A DNA stretch of 64,000 nt from Aurantiochytrium sp. KH105 (Eukaryota > Sar > Bigyra > Thraustochytrida > Thraustochytriidae), in the NCBI GenBank assembly GCA_003116975.1, contig BGKB01000067.1, positions 248,001 through 312,000 on the forward strand. The letters are read 5' to 3'. This document shows, one piece after another, positions 40,025 through 51,685 of this stretch (position 1 is its first letter; each line of letters opens with the position of its first letter). The notes under the pieces were generated by a model. It was not told where the DNA came from. It saw nothing but the letters and a program-made list of their open reading frames with translations, and ran no database searches. The translations under genes and the position numbers were made by a program.

Positions 40025-41304
40025 ATGGCCTTGACGCTTCGCAACCTCCAAAGAGCTGCCACCGCGCTCGCCTCGCAACAACGCTTGGCAGCCGCGCGTT
40101 TCGTACGTGCCGCGCACCAAGATGCTGCTCAGCATCTCGAAGAGCTAGAATTTAAGGTACGTGAAGGAGGTTGAAAGAAACCAGAAGCGCGAAAGCTAAC
40201 AAGGTGGTGCGGAGACAACAGAATGATGGCCCAGGTAAAGTGGTGGCCAAGTCCACCGGCAAAGCTGCGCTTCGCCTCGTCCCGGGCGAAAGTCAGAGCA
40301 CAATCGTCAAATTTGCCAAGGGCCTGAACGTTAATGTTTCACAGGACAAGCACAATGCATGTGTTAACTTTACATCAAACGAGGACGTTCTCTCTACGGA
40401 GTTTATCATCCCCTATCGATCAGACGTGGAGCTGGTGTCGCAGGCTGGATCGCTCGAGATCACCGACTACCTCGAAGGAGATCTCACGGCCCATGGTCAC
40501 ACTGGGATTCGTCTTGGCAAAGTGCGGGGCAACAAGGTGGACCTCACGAGCCAAGGCGACATCAAGGTCAGCAAGGACCTCGAAGCAGTTGACATGACAA
40601 TCGCTTGCGCATCCTTTTCAACGCGCAAGCTTCTTGCGCAGTCTGCACGTCTCGAGTCCACGAGCGGCAATATGGACATTCAGGCAGCCTACGTGGACGA
40701 AGCGACGATTACTGCACAGAATGGAGGCACGCTTGCAGTCAACGGATTTCACGGACGTCTTGTCGTGCGAGGTTCCGCCAACGTCAAGCTTCTCGGCGTC
40801 AGCGGCTCTGTAGACCTCGAGATTGAACGTGGCAACGTTGAGGTCCAATTCGATTCACTCTCAGAAACGACTCCTTGCCGTCTCCTCACCAAGGATGGCG
40901 CAATCCAGGTCACACTTCCCATGGACCAAGAAATCCTCGTCGATGCTGCTGCTAAACACCCCATTGAAAAATGCCCAGAGGGTCTCGTGGCGTCCGCCGA
41001 CGAGCCGAACGTTGTGCGTGGCACCTTTGCTGGGGCCCCAGAGCCCAACAGGGCCACGCATCGTGCGAGTATGACGGGCAAGGTAAACTTGGAAGCTACC
41101 AAGACTCGCCAGGCTACATGGTCAGGTGCGACAACCAATCAATCGGATGATGGTGAAGGAGACGCTGTGGTTGCCATGGGGGGGGGGGGGCTGCAAACGC
41201 TTGCGCGTCTTTCAATCCAGGCGCCAGAAGGTAGTGTCTCGCTTGAGGCTGTCAGCTGGATTGACCGAATCCGCAACCGCTTCCTACCCTCCTCTGAACC
41301 GTAA
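40025..41304 (+). CDS. Adhesin-like beta-helix protein (DUF4097/FAM185A type), mitochondrial presequence, two exons
   Basis: Exon 1 is 40025-40156 and exon 2 is 40222-41304. The 65-nt intron has donor GTACGT, GCTAAC branch-like site and acceptor ACAACAG, phase 0. The 404-residue product begins MALTLRNLQRAATALASQ, Arg-containing and without acidic residues, typical of a mitochondrial targeting sequence. The body is made of short beta-strand repeats (for example VELVSQAGSLEITDYLEG, then NKVDLTSQGDIKVSKDLE), as in the DUF4097 putative adhesin fold and FAM185A proteins. Function of that family is not established. A run of 13 G (41178-41190) lies in frame and encodes MGGGG; the sequence after it (SVSLEAVSWIDRIRNRF) looks like the genuine end of the fold, which supports the frame as given. 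Confidence 0.65.
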
Positions 41305-41402
41305 GAAGAGCTCTGATTGAAGTCTATCGTCGATGATGGGCATGAGAATCTCTATTGCCTCAAGGATAATGAGAAGCCACTGTGGGCTGCACTTTTTGGC
41401 GT

Positions 41403-42740
41403 TCAATGATGGAGGGCCGGCATTCGCTGTCCGCAAAAGCCGTCCGTTTCCCAGTTCGCCTCGAGATCTTTCTCACGGGGCATAGAGTAGCCGAATTGTC
41501 GCAATGCATAGAGCACCTTTGCGCGTCGTAAGGACCCAAAATTCACCTCGGCTCGCTCCTTGGGCGAGAATTTGCGCCCCCCAAAGGATCCGCGATGCGA
41601 TATAAAATTATCCGCTTGTTCTTGGACAGTCTGAGGCAAAACGCGCAACATTGGCCATTCGCGACCTGCGAAGTCAAGTAGTGTGTGCAGACACGGCACA
41701 TTGACTTCGCTGACAAGGTCCTCGATGCGAATTGCCAGATATTGATTGGCGTTTAAATGGCCGGTAAGCCAGTGCATGGCCTCCAGATCATACCTTGCGT
41801 CGAATTCAAGCCTATTGCGTACACCTCCCCTACATTGTTCATTGTCGAGAGCGTCGGTGTAGAAGATTTTGCAAACATCCCTGAAAAACCTATCAAAGGT
41901 GCCACCGGCGAGGTCTCGCGGGTCTCTGAGCAAGTGAATGTAGCGTAATTGGTCACCAAAGAGTTTGTGCAGCATTGGTAGCAAGAGAGTTGTTCGTGGT
42001 TGCTTGAGTGCGACCATCACCGCATCATCCCCACTGAAGCGTAGCTGTTGAAGCAAGACACGCAACATGACTTGTAGACCCGAAAACCACGCTCCTTTGG
42101 ACCGAACGTGGTCGTTAAACTCCATGCCGAAGACGCCATGCTCAGCGAGAATGGTCGTATAAATGTCGCCCACTTTCACGCTCGAGGTTGCGTTCTCTTC
42201 TGTGCACGAAACCATGTCATAGATGCCCATCCACGCGACGGAGTCGCGCGAGTGTGAGGTTTTGCCAAAGGAGACATTAAATGCAGAAAAAAAGTCGACG
42301 AGAGAGCGTGTTCCTGAGTCGCCGATCCCGCCAATGAATATGGGGATGCCCGTGCCACGCTCTAGTAGCATTGTCTGCAGCTCGTCTGCAAGCGAGAGAA
42401 TGGAGCTCTTGCACGCTATATCGTCTTGCTGCGAAGCAATATACGCCTTGAAGGTGCTCAAACTATGCCAGCCGGGGTTCGATATTTCTCTCTCGTCTGC
42501 TCTTGCGTACGAACGACTACTTGGCCCGCCGCTCGCAGGGCCCTCGCCATATTTGTCACCGAGAAGAGCGCTCGAGGCGTCTGGCGGGCGACGAAGAAGT
42601 CCGGTGCTGTCCATCCCGGCTCTCTGCGCTGTCCATGCTACGAGGACAAGCCCAAGAACGACGGCCACTAACTTGAACACCGAGGAGCGGTGCCGCGTGG
42701 CCGCTCTTGACCTGCCCCGCGTCATGCCGCTGCGCAGCAA
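41403..42740 (-). CDS. Golgi-type sulfotransferase, type II membrane protein
   Basis: The 445-residue product has a short basic N-terminus and one membrane anchor (about residues 21-40, FKLVAVVLGLVLVAW), then a stem and a lumenal catalytic domain. A PAPS 5'-phosphosulfate loop-like segment is seen at about 137 (IGGIGDSGTRSLVDFF). A 3'-phosphate-binding motif lies at about 272 (YIHLLRDPRDLAGG), and a downstream RIEDLV segment fits this fold. Such enzymes transfer sulfate from PAPS to glycans or proteins; thraustochytrids make sulfated wall polysaccharides, a plausible but unproven substrate. The start is the first ATG, MLRSGMTRGRSR; a second Met at residue 6 is possible. Confidence 0.75.
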   Translation of the reverse strand: MLRSGMTRGRSRAATRHRSSVFKLVAVVLGLVLVAWTAQRAGMDSTGLLRRPPDASSALLGDKYGEGPASGGPSSRSYARADEREISNPGWHSLSTFKAYIASQQDDIACKSSILSLADELQTMLLERGTGIPIFIGGIGDSGTRSLVDFFSAFNVSFGKTSHSRDSVAWMGIYDMVSCTEENATSSVKVGDIYTTILAEHGVFGMEFNDHVRSKGAWFSGLQVMLRVLLQQLRFSGDDAVMVALKQPRTTLLLPMLHKLFGDQLRYIHLLRDPRDLAGGTFDRFFRDVCKIFYTDALDNEQCRGGVRNRLEFDARYDLEAMHWLTGHLNANQYLAIRIEDLVSEVNVPCLHTLLDFAGREWPMLRVLPQTVQEQADNFISHRGSFGGRKFSPKERAEVNFGSLRRAKVLYALRQFGYSMPREKDLEANWETDGFCGQRMPALHH

Positions 42741-43899
42741 CCTCTGTCTTACCCTACTGGTCTCGCGTTGCGCGCTACTTTTGCTTGCTGGTGGCGCAGC
42801 CGGGGCGGTCGGTGGTGATGTGTCCGGCCGACCTGGCCGGTAAGGAAATCAGTGCTGCACTTCGTGGCGGTTTTGGGTTTCTCATCGTCACCCGGTTTAC
42901 TCCACTCATCAAATGCAATTAAGCAGGGCAGGGCAGGGCAGGGCAGTCTACCGTTGGTCCAAGGCGCAAGAGACAAGACCGTGCCTGAGGAAGAGCATGC
43001 TATGGAGGCAGGCAGCGCTGGTATGTGTGCCGATCGCGCAGCCAGGAGCAAGGGGATATGTACGACCAGAGTTTACATGACCCCCGAACTTCCTTCGGAC
43101 GACCCTCCGAAAGCGCAGTATACAGAAGGCAGGATAGAACAAAGTCAGTAACTTGTTGTTATAGCTCGACCTTATCCTCGCCCTTGTCCTCATTTTCGTG
43201 CGATTTGCATGTTTTGAAGGAAATGGACTGCGCGCAAATGCTTCGATGAACGTTTCAAAACCTTTGTCGTGTTCGCCTCAAACGTCTCAAAACGTTTTCC
43301 GCATTCGCCGCGAGCGTTTCGAGTTGATCGTCGCGAGAGATCCGAGCTACTGCATACCGCAGTAAATGTCGAGCAGGCATACTTATTTTCTGTAGGAACA
43401 CTGTCTTGGTGATCCGGCAAGGTGTGTTCAAAAAGGTTTTTGGTAAGTAAAAAAAAGGTCGTAAATACTTGCTCGGTTGTAGCAACGCATCGCAATTGCC
43501 TTTAAGCAACGTCTCAAGACGAAGATGCAAATCCTACTTTTCTGCCTCAGTGCAAGCTGTCAAGGTTTCTCTATCTTAGTCAGTAGAAACAAAATATTCA
43601 TACGAGTTTTCCTTTCGTCAGCTACTTTACATGATGACGACCACGTAAAGCCTTTTACAATAAAGGAAAACCTTATTGAGCATCATGCGTTTCATCCTAA
43701 CGTAATCAGCATAGCTGACGCGGGAACTTTTTGGCAAAGAAGCCAATCATAACAGGAACGCAAATGCATAAAACATTTGCCGCTGGCCTCAGAAATCTAC
43801 TGCTGGCCTTAGAAGTTTGCTATTGGCCACTGACTGACTCGAGCAATGAGATGCAATCCACATTGCTCATGAAAGAGGAACACGCTTTGGCGTTATAGA
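42741..43899. other. Intergenic region, no supported gene
   Basis: It has a CAGGG repeat at about 42924-42948 and AT-richer DNA from about 43200 on. A 75-codon plus frame (43525-43752) and a 91-codon minus frame (43255-43530) show no family traits. The sequence near 43280-43325 (AAACGTCTCAAAACG) faintly resembles the duplicated promoter block at 18481, probably by chance. Confidence 0.45.
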
Positions 43900-44595
43900 C
43901 TACTCCTTTTTCGCTTGTTTTTTGGGTCGGCCCGGAGATTTGCGCGGTTTCGTGGACGTTTGACGAGAGCTTGAATCCTGCGAGGCAGAGACCAAAGGTT
44001 CCTGGGGCGCTGGACCGCCTTGCGCTTCTGGAGCAACGTGATAACGCCAACGCTGAGCAAGACGGGGCACGAGGAATTTTGCCTTTGGAAAAGGCATGGA
44101 GGGATCGGGCGGAGCACCTGTCACATGTTCCAAGGGGACGATATCTTCGCAAACCAAGAGCTCTTCAAGGGGCATGGCGCTGTAGTATGGTCCCATGCGC
44201 TTTTTAATGTTGCTCCAGTGCGCGCTGGTTGTGCCGTCCTGCGCAATGAAAACCTGCCAGCCGGTGGGGCTGCCTTGGTCATCGACAAGCTTGTCGTGAA
44301 GGTTTCCGAGTTTGACGAAGACAAACTTGTTGCTCTTTTGCTTCGCGCGTGCTCGCTTCTTGCCGCGTCGCGGGGTCTTGGCTGTGGCCGCTGGCGTCTT
44401 CTCCTGCACCACGCTCACGGGCAGGTCAGCGTCCAACATGCCGGCGAGGGCATCCTTTGCCGCCTCCTCTGAAAAAGGATACCGCTGCGCAGCCGCGGCT
44501 TTCGGGGCGGGCTTTAGCACGGACTGCGCGGGGTCCTGCGCGGACTGCGCGGGGTTCGGGCCTGAGGCGGCGCTGGCGCTCTCCGAGGGCTCCAT
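43900..44595 (-). CDS. Hypothetical basic protein with C-terminal AT-hook-like motif
   Basis: The 231-residue product starts MEPSESASAASGPNPAQS. An Ala/Pro-rich N-terminus (1-65) precedes a basic patch (PRRGKKRARAKQKSNK, about 80). A compact central segment follows (KFVFVKLGNLHDKLVDDQ to WRYHVAPEAQ, about 93-185), then a disordered tail ending RKSPGRPKKQAKKE. The GRP core flanked by basic residues resembles an AT-hook. Nuclear, DNA-associated function is therefore possible. The central region was not recognised. Confidence 0.6.
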   Translation of the reverse strand: MEPSESASAASGPNPAQSAQDPAQSVLKPAPKAAAAQRYPFSEEAAKDALAGMLDADLPVSVVQEKTPAATAKTPRRGKKRARAKQKSNKFVFVKLGNLHDKLVDDQGSPTGWQVFIAQDGTTSAHWSNIKKRMGPYYSAMPLEELLVCEDIVPLEHVTGAPPDPSMPFPKAKFLVPRLAQRWRYHVAPEAQGGPAPQEPLVSASQDSSSRQTSTKPRKSPGRPKKQAKKE

Positions 44596-46407
44596 TGTTG
44601 CGCGAAGCCTTTGTTATGTTTCTACTAGGCGTGTTGACGACTTGAAAAAATAAAGTAAAACTAACCACCACCAAAATGCAACTTGCCCATTAGGCCTATG
44701 TGCCGAGGGTCACCATCGTACGATCCAGATCCTGATGTACGGCGGATGTTTTATCTGCGCTGGCATGGAATGCTCGATATAGAGCGCCGCAATGATATTT
44801 GGGGCTGGCAAGGGTGAAGAAGAGCATGAGCCGGGCTACAAAAGACTGCGTGAGAAGCAATTGCATCAGTCAGCGCAGCCTGCTGGCGTTTTGTACTTCA
44901 TTCGCTAAGTCGGTGACTTTGCACTTTCATTCGCTGTCACGACTCTGTGAGACGAGTAGCGGCTGCTGTCTGCCATCGTCCGTCCATCAAGCCATCAAGC
45001 CAACCAGCCAGCCAGCCAGCCATACATACAGCCAGCCATACAGCCAGCCGTGCATTCATCCAGCAAGGCTCCCTGTCTCCCGCCGCAATCAAACAAACAA
45101 GCAAGCAAGTCTTTCCCCGCCAAGGTCTACGTCCTGCATTACCTCCTTCTCCCTGCCCCCTGCTCCTTGCTCGTCCAAAGCCAAAGTGCCAACCCTGCCG
45201 TCAAGCATGCGCGGCGCTCTTCGTGATGGCTGGCCCGGACTCTGCTGTGCCCTCTCTGCTCCATTCCGCACCGCTCGACCTTGGTCGTGGCTGACTGACG
45301 CCGGGCCAAAAGAGTCAAGGCAGCTCTCCCTCTCCTCACCTCTCGCGCAATGCTCCAACCCCTACCTTCCTTCCTTCCTTCAAGTGCGCCGCGCGCAGTC
45401 CTGGTCGCAACCTTCGAGTTGCCTCGAACGAGACCTGTCGCGTCGCGTCGCGTCGCGTCGCGTCGAGTTGTTTCGTTGATGCTTCGTGGATTCGTTGTTT
45501 CGTGCCGGTCAAGAATGCTTGTTTTTGTTGAAACTGCCTCGGGGTCGAGGCCGCGTCGCAGTGCTGTGCTACGCTGCGCCCCCTCTCCCCCTCCTACGAA
45601 GGCCGCGGTGCCAGGAGCACACCGTCCATTGCGTTCCTGTGGACGCGACGATGGCCCGGCACGCGGATTGGACGCGCAATGCAACGAGCAGCAGTTGGCC
45701 GCTCAAACTGCAGCGGCAGCAGTCTAGTACAGATGGACGCTCGCGTCCACGAGGTAGTAGTGTTCTACCCTCTTCCGGTCTCACTTCCCCGCGCCAGGAC
45801 GCAAGGGAGGAGCTCCGACCCGGCCTGCTCCCCCTCTGAGCTGCAGCCTGGCTGTGCCGGCTGCCGCGCTGCGTCCAGCCTCTGCGCCGACCAAGTTCTC
45901 CTTCCCTTACACCTCTCGCAGCTGCTGCAGCTGCTCGCCCGCCGCTCGCTTGCGTTCCTCTCGCGCACCTCCCAAGTGCGCCCCGATTTCGCCAGCAAGA
46001 CAAGACAAGACCTGGCAAGCTCCTGCATCTCAACCTGCGCATGCCGGGCCCTGCCCGCCCCGCCTCGCCTCGCCCGCTCGCCAGGCCTCGCCTCGCCTCG
46101 CGCCTCGCGCCGGCCCCGACTCCGCCGCGCCCTCGATCGATCTCTGCGCCGCGGCTGCGCGCTGCGCTGCGCTGCTGTGCGCCGCTGTGCGCGGGGCGGC
46201 CGCGGCGTGCCCGGCAGGAACTTGATAACGCGATAACGCGGGTGAGGGAGGCTCGGAGGGGCCGCAAAAGCGTAGCTCTCGCTCGCTCGCCCGGAGCGGA
46301 GCGGAGCGAGGCGCGAGCTCGCGGGCAGGGCAGGGCAGACCCGCTTCGGAGAGAGCTGGCGGGCGCTGTCGAGGCGCGCGGCGAAGCGGGCGGGGCCGGA
46401 GGGTTGG
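44596..46407. other. Long GC-rich intergenic region
   Basis: This is about 1.8 kb upstream of the hydroxylase gene. CAGCCAGC repeats (about 45001-45055) and a CGTCG repeat (about 45440-45463) occur. Open frames of 120-280 codons on both strands overlap each other and are Arg/Ala/Ser-rich, consistent with GC-rich non-coding DNA. Confidence 0.5.
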
Positions 46408-47646
46408 ATGGGGATGATGATGATGAGCATGGCCGCCCTGGAAGTCCCGGAGGTCCTCGCGGCCGGCGCCGAGGGCTTGGCGAGGGGCGCTCTCGCCGTC
46501 GCGGTGGCGACCTCCACGAGCAACTACGCGGTCAGCTGGCCGCAGGCAGCCTGGGTCGCGGCGGGCGGCGCCGGCGCCGCGTGGAAGTGGTGGTGGGCGG
46601 CAGGCTTCGAGCAGGGGGACGGGTTCGCGACCCTGGCGCTGCTGGCCCCGGCGTTGGCCAGCCTCACGTACTGGGTCCATGGCCTCCTTTTGCTGCTGCT
46701 CGACATCGAAAAATGGCCCGCGCTGTACAAGTACAAGATTCAGCCCGGAAAGGATTTCGACGTCAAGCTCTTGCCCGGTCTGGTGAGGAACATTCTTGCC
46801 GGCCAAGTCTTCGTTGCCCTGCCCCTCTCGGTTGCCATCTGGTACTCAGGGCGCATCGAGATCTCGCCTCGTATCCCGGGCTTTGTTGAGATATTCGTGC
46901 ACCTGGTTATCTTCCTTCTCGTGGACGAGGTTCTCTTTTACTACACACATCGTGCGTGCCACGAGTTTCCTTTTCTTTACAAGCACGTGCACAAGATACA
47001 CCACCAATATACGGCCCCTATCGGGCTGGCGGCCGACTATTGTCATCCTCTGGAGCACCTCTTTGTGAACCTTATTCCTAATCTTGCTGGAGCTCTTCTT
47101 GTGCGCGCACATGCGGTCACCTTCATTTTCTGGTGGGTCATTGTAAGTTTGGCGTTTTCTGCGGATGCTTCGCTTCGAGACCGCAAAATGTACTGACTTG
47201 TCCTTTGTTTCAATATGCGCAGACTGTTATTGGAACGCAATGTAATCATTCGGGCTACAGGATGTGGTGGCTCCCGCAGAGCGAGGACAACCCGAACATG
47301 CACGATTTGCACCACATGAAGTTCACGTGTAAGTTCCTTGTTTCGCTTTGCTTCGCTGAGAAACGAGGGAGACTGACACGCTTCACGCGCACATGGATGG
47401 ATGGCTTCGTTTGGATTGGATTGGATTGGATTGGACTGGAATTGTTTTCATTTGTGACAATTTTCTTATTCGCTTTCTTGCTTATCGATCTGTACAAATC
47501 AAATGAACTCATCCGTTGCTGCTGCTATCCGGTGGTGGTCGCACGCAACAGGCAACTTCGGCTCAATGGGGATTTTAGATAAGCTGCACGGCACGTACAG
47601 AGATTGGCGCGAAGTAACCGGAAAGGTCAGCAAAAAGACCTTGTGA
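46408..47646 (+). CDS. Fatty acid hydroxylase/sterol desaturase family membrane enzyme, three exons
   Basis: Non-haem di-iron membrane oxygenase of the sterol C4-methyl oxidase/FAXDC2 group. Exons are 46408-47142, 47223-47328 and 47552-47646. Introns of 80 and 223 nt have GTAAGT donors and GCGCAG or AACAG acceptors. The 311-residue product has all histidine boxes: HRACH (about residue 181), HKIHH (about 195) and, in exon 2, HDLHH (about 272). Four or more hydrophobic segments surround them. The spliced end reads KFTCNFGSMGILDKLHGTY, typical of the family, and ends KVSKKTL. Met residues cluster at the start (MGMMMMSM), so the exact start is uncertain. Likely acts in ER sterol or sphingolipid synthesis; substrate is not determined. 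Confidence 0.88.
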
Positions 47647-47978
47647 GCGAGCGCACAAGGCCAATTTACTTCTTCCACTGGATGACGACGATGATGTGTG
47701 CGTGTGTGTGTATATGTGGCTCGAGCCGCGCTGGCTGCCCGGCTGGTTCATTGGCGGGCTTGTTAGCTGATGTATGTATAAAGTAACGTAGAGAGGCGAT
47801 CTTCTCCACCAACCAGTTCTCTCGCGTGCGATATCTGGCTTGATCTCTTGGTCTCTGCTTCGTGGCCTCCTCGTCCAGAACCTCTTGTTCCACAGTTTCC
47901 GAGGAGGAAGAAAAAGGCGCGGGCTACCTAGCTAGCCAGCAACGCCTGCGCTCCACACGCTTGTTGCGAGAGCAGCCC
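47647..47978. other. Convergent intergenic region
   Basis: It lies between the hydroxylase stop and the symporter stop, with a short TG repeat near 47699-47712. No gene was seen. Confidence 0.45.
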
Positions 47979-48300
47979 TTAGGCAAAGATGGACACTTGC
48001 GTGACCCAGCAGGCAAAAATGAGCACTGCGAGACCCTGGATGACGCGCTTGCGCAAAAGGCAGGCGTCAAGAAAGTGCGGCGAAAGCGAGGAATCGTCGA
48101 GGCACTGATACGAAGTGCTAGCTTCACGAGCCATGAGCTTGTCAAAGAGCTTCCAGCTGAAAAAGAGCGAATCGTAATCAGAATCATTGTTGCCTTCGTG
48201 GGCCGAGTTGGTGCTGCCCTCGAGTCCACTACCCTCGTGGTTGTTCTCGCGGCGAGGGGCATCCCGAATCGCCCACGAGTTTCCACCATCCTCGCCGTCT

Positions 48301-48332
<32 letters not shown>

Positions 48333-49943
48333 TTGGCAATCAGCATCTTGAGACTCGAAGCTGTCCTCTACTTGGCCATCCTGCGAAGATACACGGAGGA
48401 AGTGCGAAAGGCCAAAGAGGAGAAACGTGCACACCCAAAAGCTCACTGCGGCGTAGTGGAGGAAGTTGGACATGGTGAAGATGCCAAACATCTTATCACC
48501 AGCAACATCCTCGATCACCTCGAGCACGAGACGGACAGCGCCCACACTGACGCCAGCCTTGAGCGTGATCTCACCCGCACGACGCGTAGGAATACGCGAC
48601 ACCATGCCCCAAATGTAGACACAGAGCAGCGGCGGGCCGAGGTACGCCTGCGGCTTGTTAATGATGGTAAAAAGGCTGCTGCCCAAGTACGGCATGACGG
48701 GAAGCCAGGCGAGCGCAAGAAGGGCAAGCACGATGATGGTGATGCGCCCGACGAGCACGAGGCGCTCCTCCGTCGCTTCCGGGTACCATTGGCGCCAGAC
48801 AGTGAGTGCAAAGAGAGTTCCCGAAGAGTTGAAGACGCTGGCAAGTGCAGACATGAGCGCCGAGAGCATGCTGGCGATAATGAGTCCGCGCATGTTTTTG
48901 GGCACAACATTGAGCACGAGCCACGGGTACGAGGAGTCGTAGTTGAATTTCTCGAGCTCAGCGGGTGTGAGGCGCTCCTCGACGAGAACGCGCGCGCAGA
49001 GACCGGGCACGACCATGATGAAAAAAGGAATAAACTTGAGCGTGGCCGCAAAGAGGCAACCGACCTGGCCGTGCGCGACGTTCTTCGCCGCCAGCGTGCG
49101 CTGGACAATGACCTGATCGACGCCAAAGTACCAAGGCGCAAAGGTGTAAAAGCCAAAGATGAAGCCGGTCCAGGGCATCGTGGGGTCCGAGCTCGGACGA
49201 AAAAGATGCATAAAGCGCGGGTCCACGTCGTCGAGGGCATTGACAGAGTCGACAAGGCCGGACCAGCCCCCGACCGCGCCAAGCGAGTACGCGAGCATAA
49301 TGAAGCCGCCTGCCACGAGCACGATCGTTTGCAGAACCTCGGTGTAGATGACGGCCTCGAGGCCGCCGACGACCGTGTAGAGCGTGGTGAAGGCGATGAG
49401 AAGCACGACGGCGACTGTCTTGTTGACGTCGAGGAGCTCGACGAGGATCAGCTGACCGGCAAAGAGGGTGGCGCTGATGCGCGAAAGCACATAGACAGCG
49501 AGGGAGACGGCGACCATGATGGTCTTGCACTTGAGGTTGTAGCGGCGCTCGAGATAGTCGGGTGTGGTCTCGATGGCCGCGCTCAGGTACGTGGGCAGAA
49601 AGAACATGCCCAGCGCGAGGACGCAGATGACGGCGCCGATCTCGTAAAAGGCCGTGGCCACGCCCGAAGAGGCCGCGCCTCCCGCGAGTCCGACAAAGTG
49701 CTCGCTGCCGATGTTGCTCGCAAAGAGCGAGAAGCCGACGGCCGTAAAGCGCACGCTGCGGTCCGCGAGAAAGTAGCCCGCGGACGTCTGCTTCCCGCTC
49801 CGAAAGCTGACCCACGCAAAGATGATAATGACCACCACGTAGTACAGAATCAGGGTGACCCAGTCGCCGACGCCCATGGCGTTGGCGATGCTGGCCTTGC
49901 CCAGCGCGTCCTCATTCGCCACGGCGTCCGCCATCTTCCCCAA
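47979..49943 (-). CDS. Sodium:solute symporter (SSF/SLC5 family)
   Basis: Secondary transporter that couples Na+ entry to uptake of a solute such as a sugar or inositol. The 654-residue single-exon product starts MGKMADAVANEDALGK. About 14 hydrophobic helices begin at LILYYVVVIIIFAWV. Family landmarks are GYFLADRSV (about 56), NIGSEHFVGLAGGAA (about 78), the SSF signature around GGLEAVIYTEVLQ (about 192) and SALMSALASVFNSSGTLF. A long cytosolic loop before the last helix is rich in Gln and acid and holds a 10-residue polyglutamine encoded by a CAG tract (about 48300-48330 on the plus strand). The terminal helix is typical of SGLT-type members. A transport substrate cannot be assigned. Three CACTTGCG-type motifs lie about 570-620 bases upstream. 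Confidence 0.92.
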
Positions 49944-51330
49944 AGTCTCCTCTTTCTCCTGCTCCTGCTCCTGCCGCTGCTGCGCTCGCCGCTACGAAGG
50001 CCTCCTCCTCGAGCTCCTGCTGCTCCTCCAGGTAGCCGACAAGGGCTTCCCGCTGCCGCGTCTCGGCCTCGTCGTCACGCGATCTCCGCCTCGTGCGCGC
50101 GGGCGCGGGGCTCGCCGTGCGCGCGGGCGGGCGCGGGCGGGCGGGCGAACGGGACCGGGTCCGTGCGGGCGCGAGCGCGGGCGTGCGTGCGGGCGAGCGA
50201 GCGCGAGCGGCGACCGCGCGGCGTCCGTTCGGGTTCTGGGTCGAGCGAGCGAGGCGCGCTGCTCGTAACAAAGTGAGGCGCGCTTTGCATGCGTCCATGC
50301 ATGCCTGCGTGCACGCGGGTCCAGGATCGCGCTCCCGCGCCGCCTGCGCGGGCGGGGCGGGCGCGCGCAGGCCGGCAGCGCGGGCGGCCTCGCGCCGCGG
50401 GGCCGACGAGGCCGCGCGGCGGCGCAGCGAGCGGGGCGGGGAGACGAGGCGGGCGCCGCGGGGACCAGGCGGGGGCTAGGGATTGCGGTAGCCGGGCGGT
50501 AGGCGGAGGGCCGCAAGTGGAGAATGGCGGCGCGCAAGTGGGGAATGCAGGGCGCGCGACTTGCGGGCGGGTATAAGTGTGTTTGGGAGTGGGTGTGTTT
50601 GGCGGGTTGTTGTGCAGGTATAGTGGGCGAGAGGCAGGAGGACAAAGAGAGCGAGGAGGAGGAGAAAGAGCAGCGCGAGGATACGCTCGAGGATACGGCC
50701 GCCGGCGCGGAGGCCCTGCAGCAGCAGGCAGCTGCAGAGCGCGGCGCGGGAGGGCGCAGAGGCCCTGCACAAAAGCCCCGCCGCAGAGCACGGGCAGAGG
50801 CGCGGCGCGGGGCGCTGGGCGGGGAATGGCGATGGCGATGATGATGACGATGGCGATGGAGATGTCGAAGACGACGATAAGACGCCACGCACGACGACGA
50901 CAACGACGACACCAAGGACGGCGACGCCAGCGACGACGAGGACGAGGACGAGGGCGAGGACGAGGAGGACGAGAAGTGCAGGCAGGAGCTGGGAAAGCGC
51001 CGGGCGCGGAGGTGCGAGGAGCAGAAGCGCGGGCCCTCCCTCCGGAGTCCTCGCGCGTGGCTCAGCAGCGCGTCGACGCGGGAGACCTCGCGGCGGCGTG
51101 GTCGCGAGTAACGCGGCGGCACGTGCAGGCGCGCGGAGGCGAGACGCGCGGGATAGAGACGGCGCGGCGAAGACGGCCCTCGCTCGTGTCGCGACTGAGA
51201 CTCGCGAGGGAGGTCTCGGGCCGGGCTAAATGCCGGCGAGCAGCTGAGCGAGGAGGAGGAGGAGGAGGAGGAGGAGAAGAGTCCTCGATGCATCTCGTGC
51301 GTTCAGGAGACGAGACCAGACCTCGCGTGC

Positions 51331-51371
<41 letters not shown>

Positions 51372-51685
51372 CGCGCACGGAGCGCGGGAGAGGCGGAGAT
51401 GGCCGCGGACGCGCTTCGCGCCAAAGCGCGTGAGCGAGAATCCGCTCGAGGGACGGCGTGGCGTCGAACGGACGAACCCCAGACCTGGCCTGCAGGAGCA
51501 GCAAGAAAGACTGCGAGGAGAAGGGAGCAAAAGCAGCAAGACTGCAAGACTGCAAGCAAAACCCGAACGCCGCGGAGGAGGAGAAGAAGAAGAGCTCTCT
51601 CGGGACGCAGAGCGGAGCAGCGCAGAGCAGAGCAGCGGCCGAGGACGAGTAGACGGACGGCCAGCCTGTCTAGAGAGCGAGCCCG
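49944..51685. other. GC-rich intergenic region with CGCAAGTG motifs and GAGACC repeat
   Basis: It holds the symporter upstream flank, with CGCAAGTG at 50512-50519 and 50533-50540 and a GACTTGCG variant near 50558. A GAC/GAG-rich stretch runs about 50860-50975, and a (GAGACC)n repeat about 51325-51370. The long plus frame 50577-51743 is Arg-rich and repeat-driven, so it is not called as a gene. Confidence 0.5.

Noticed and set aside
46030-46889. Long open frames on both strands over the start of the hydroxylase gene
   Set aside because: They overlap a gene with clear histidine boxes and splice sites, and their translations are Arg/Ala-rich.
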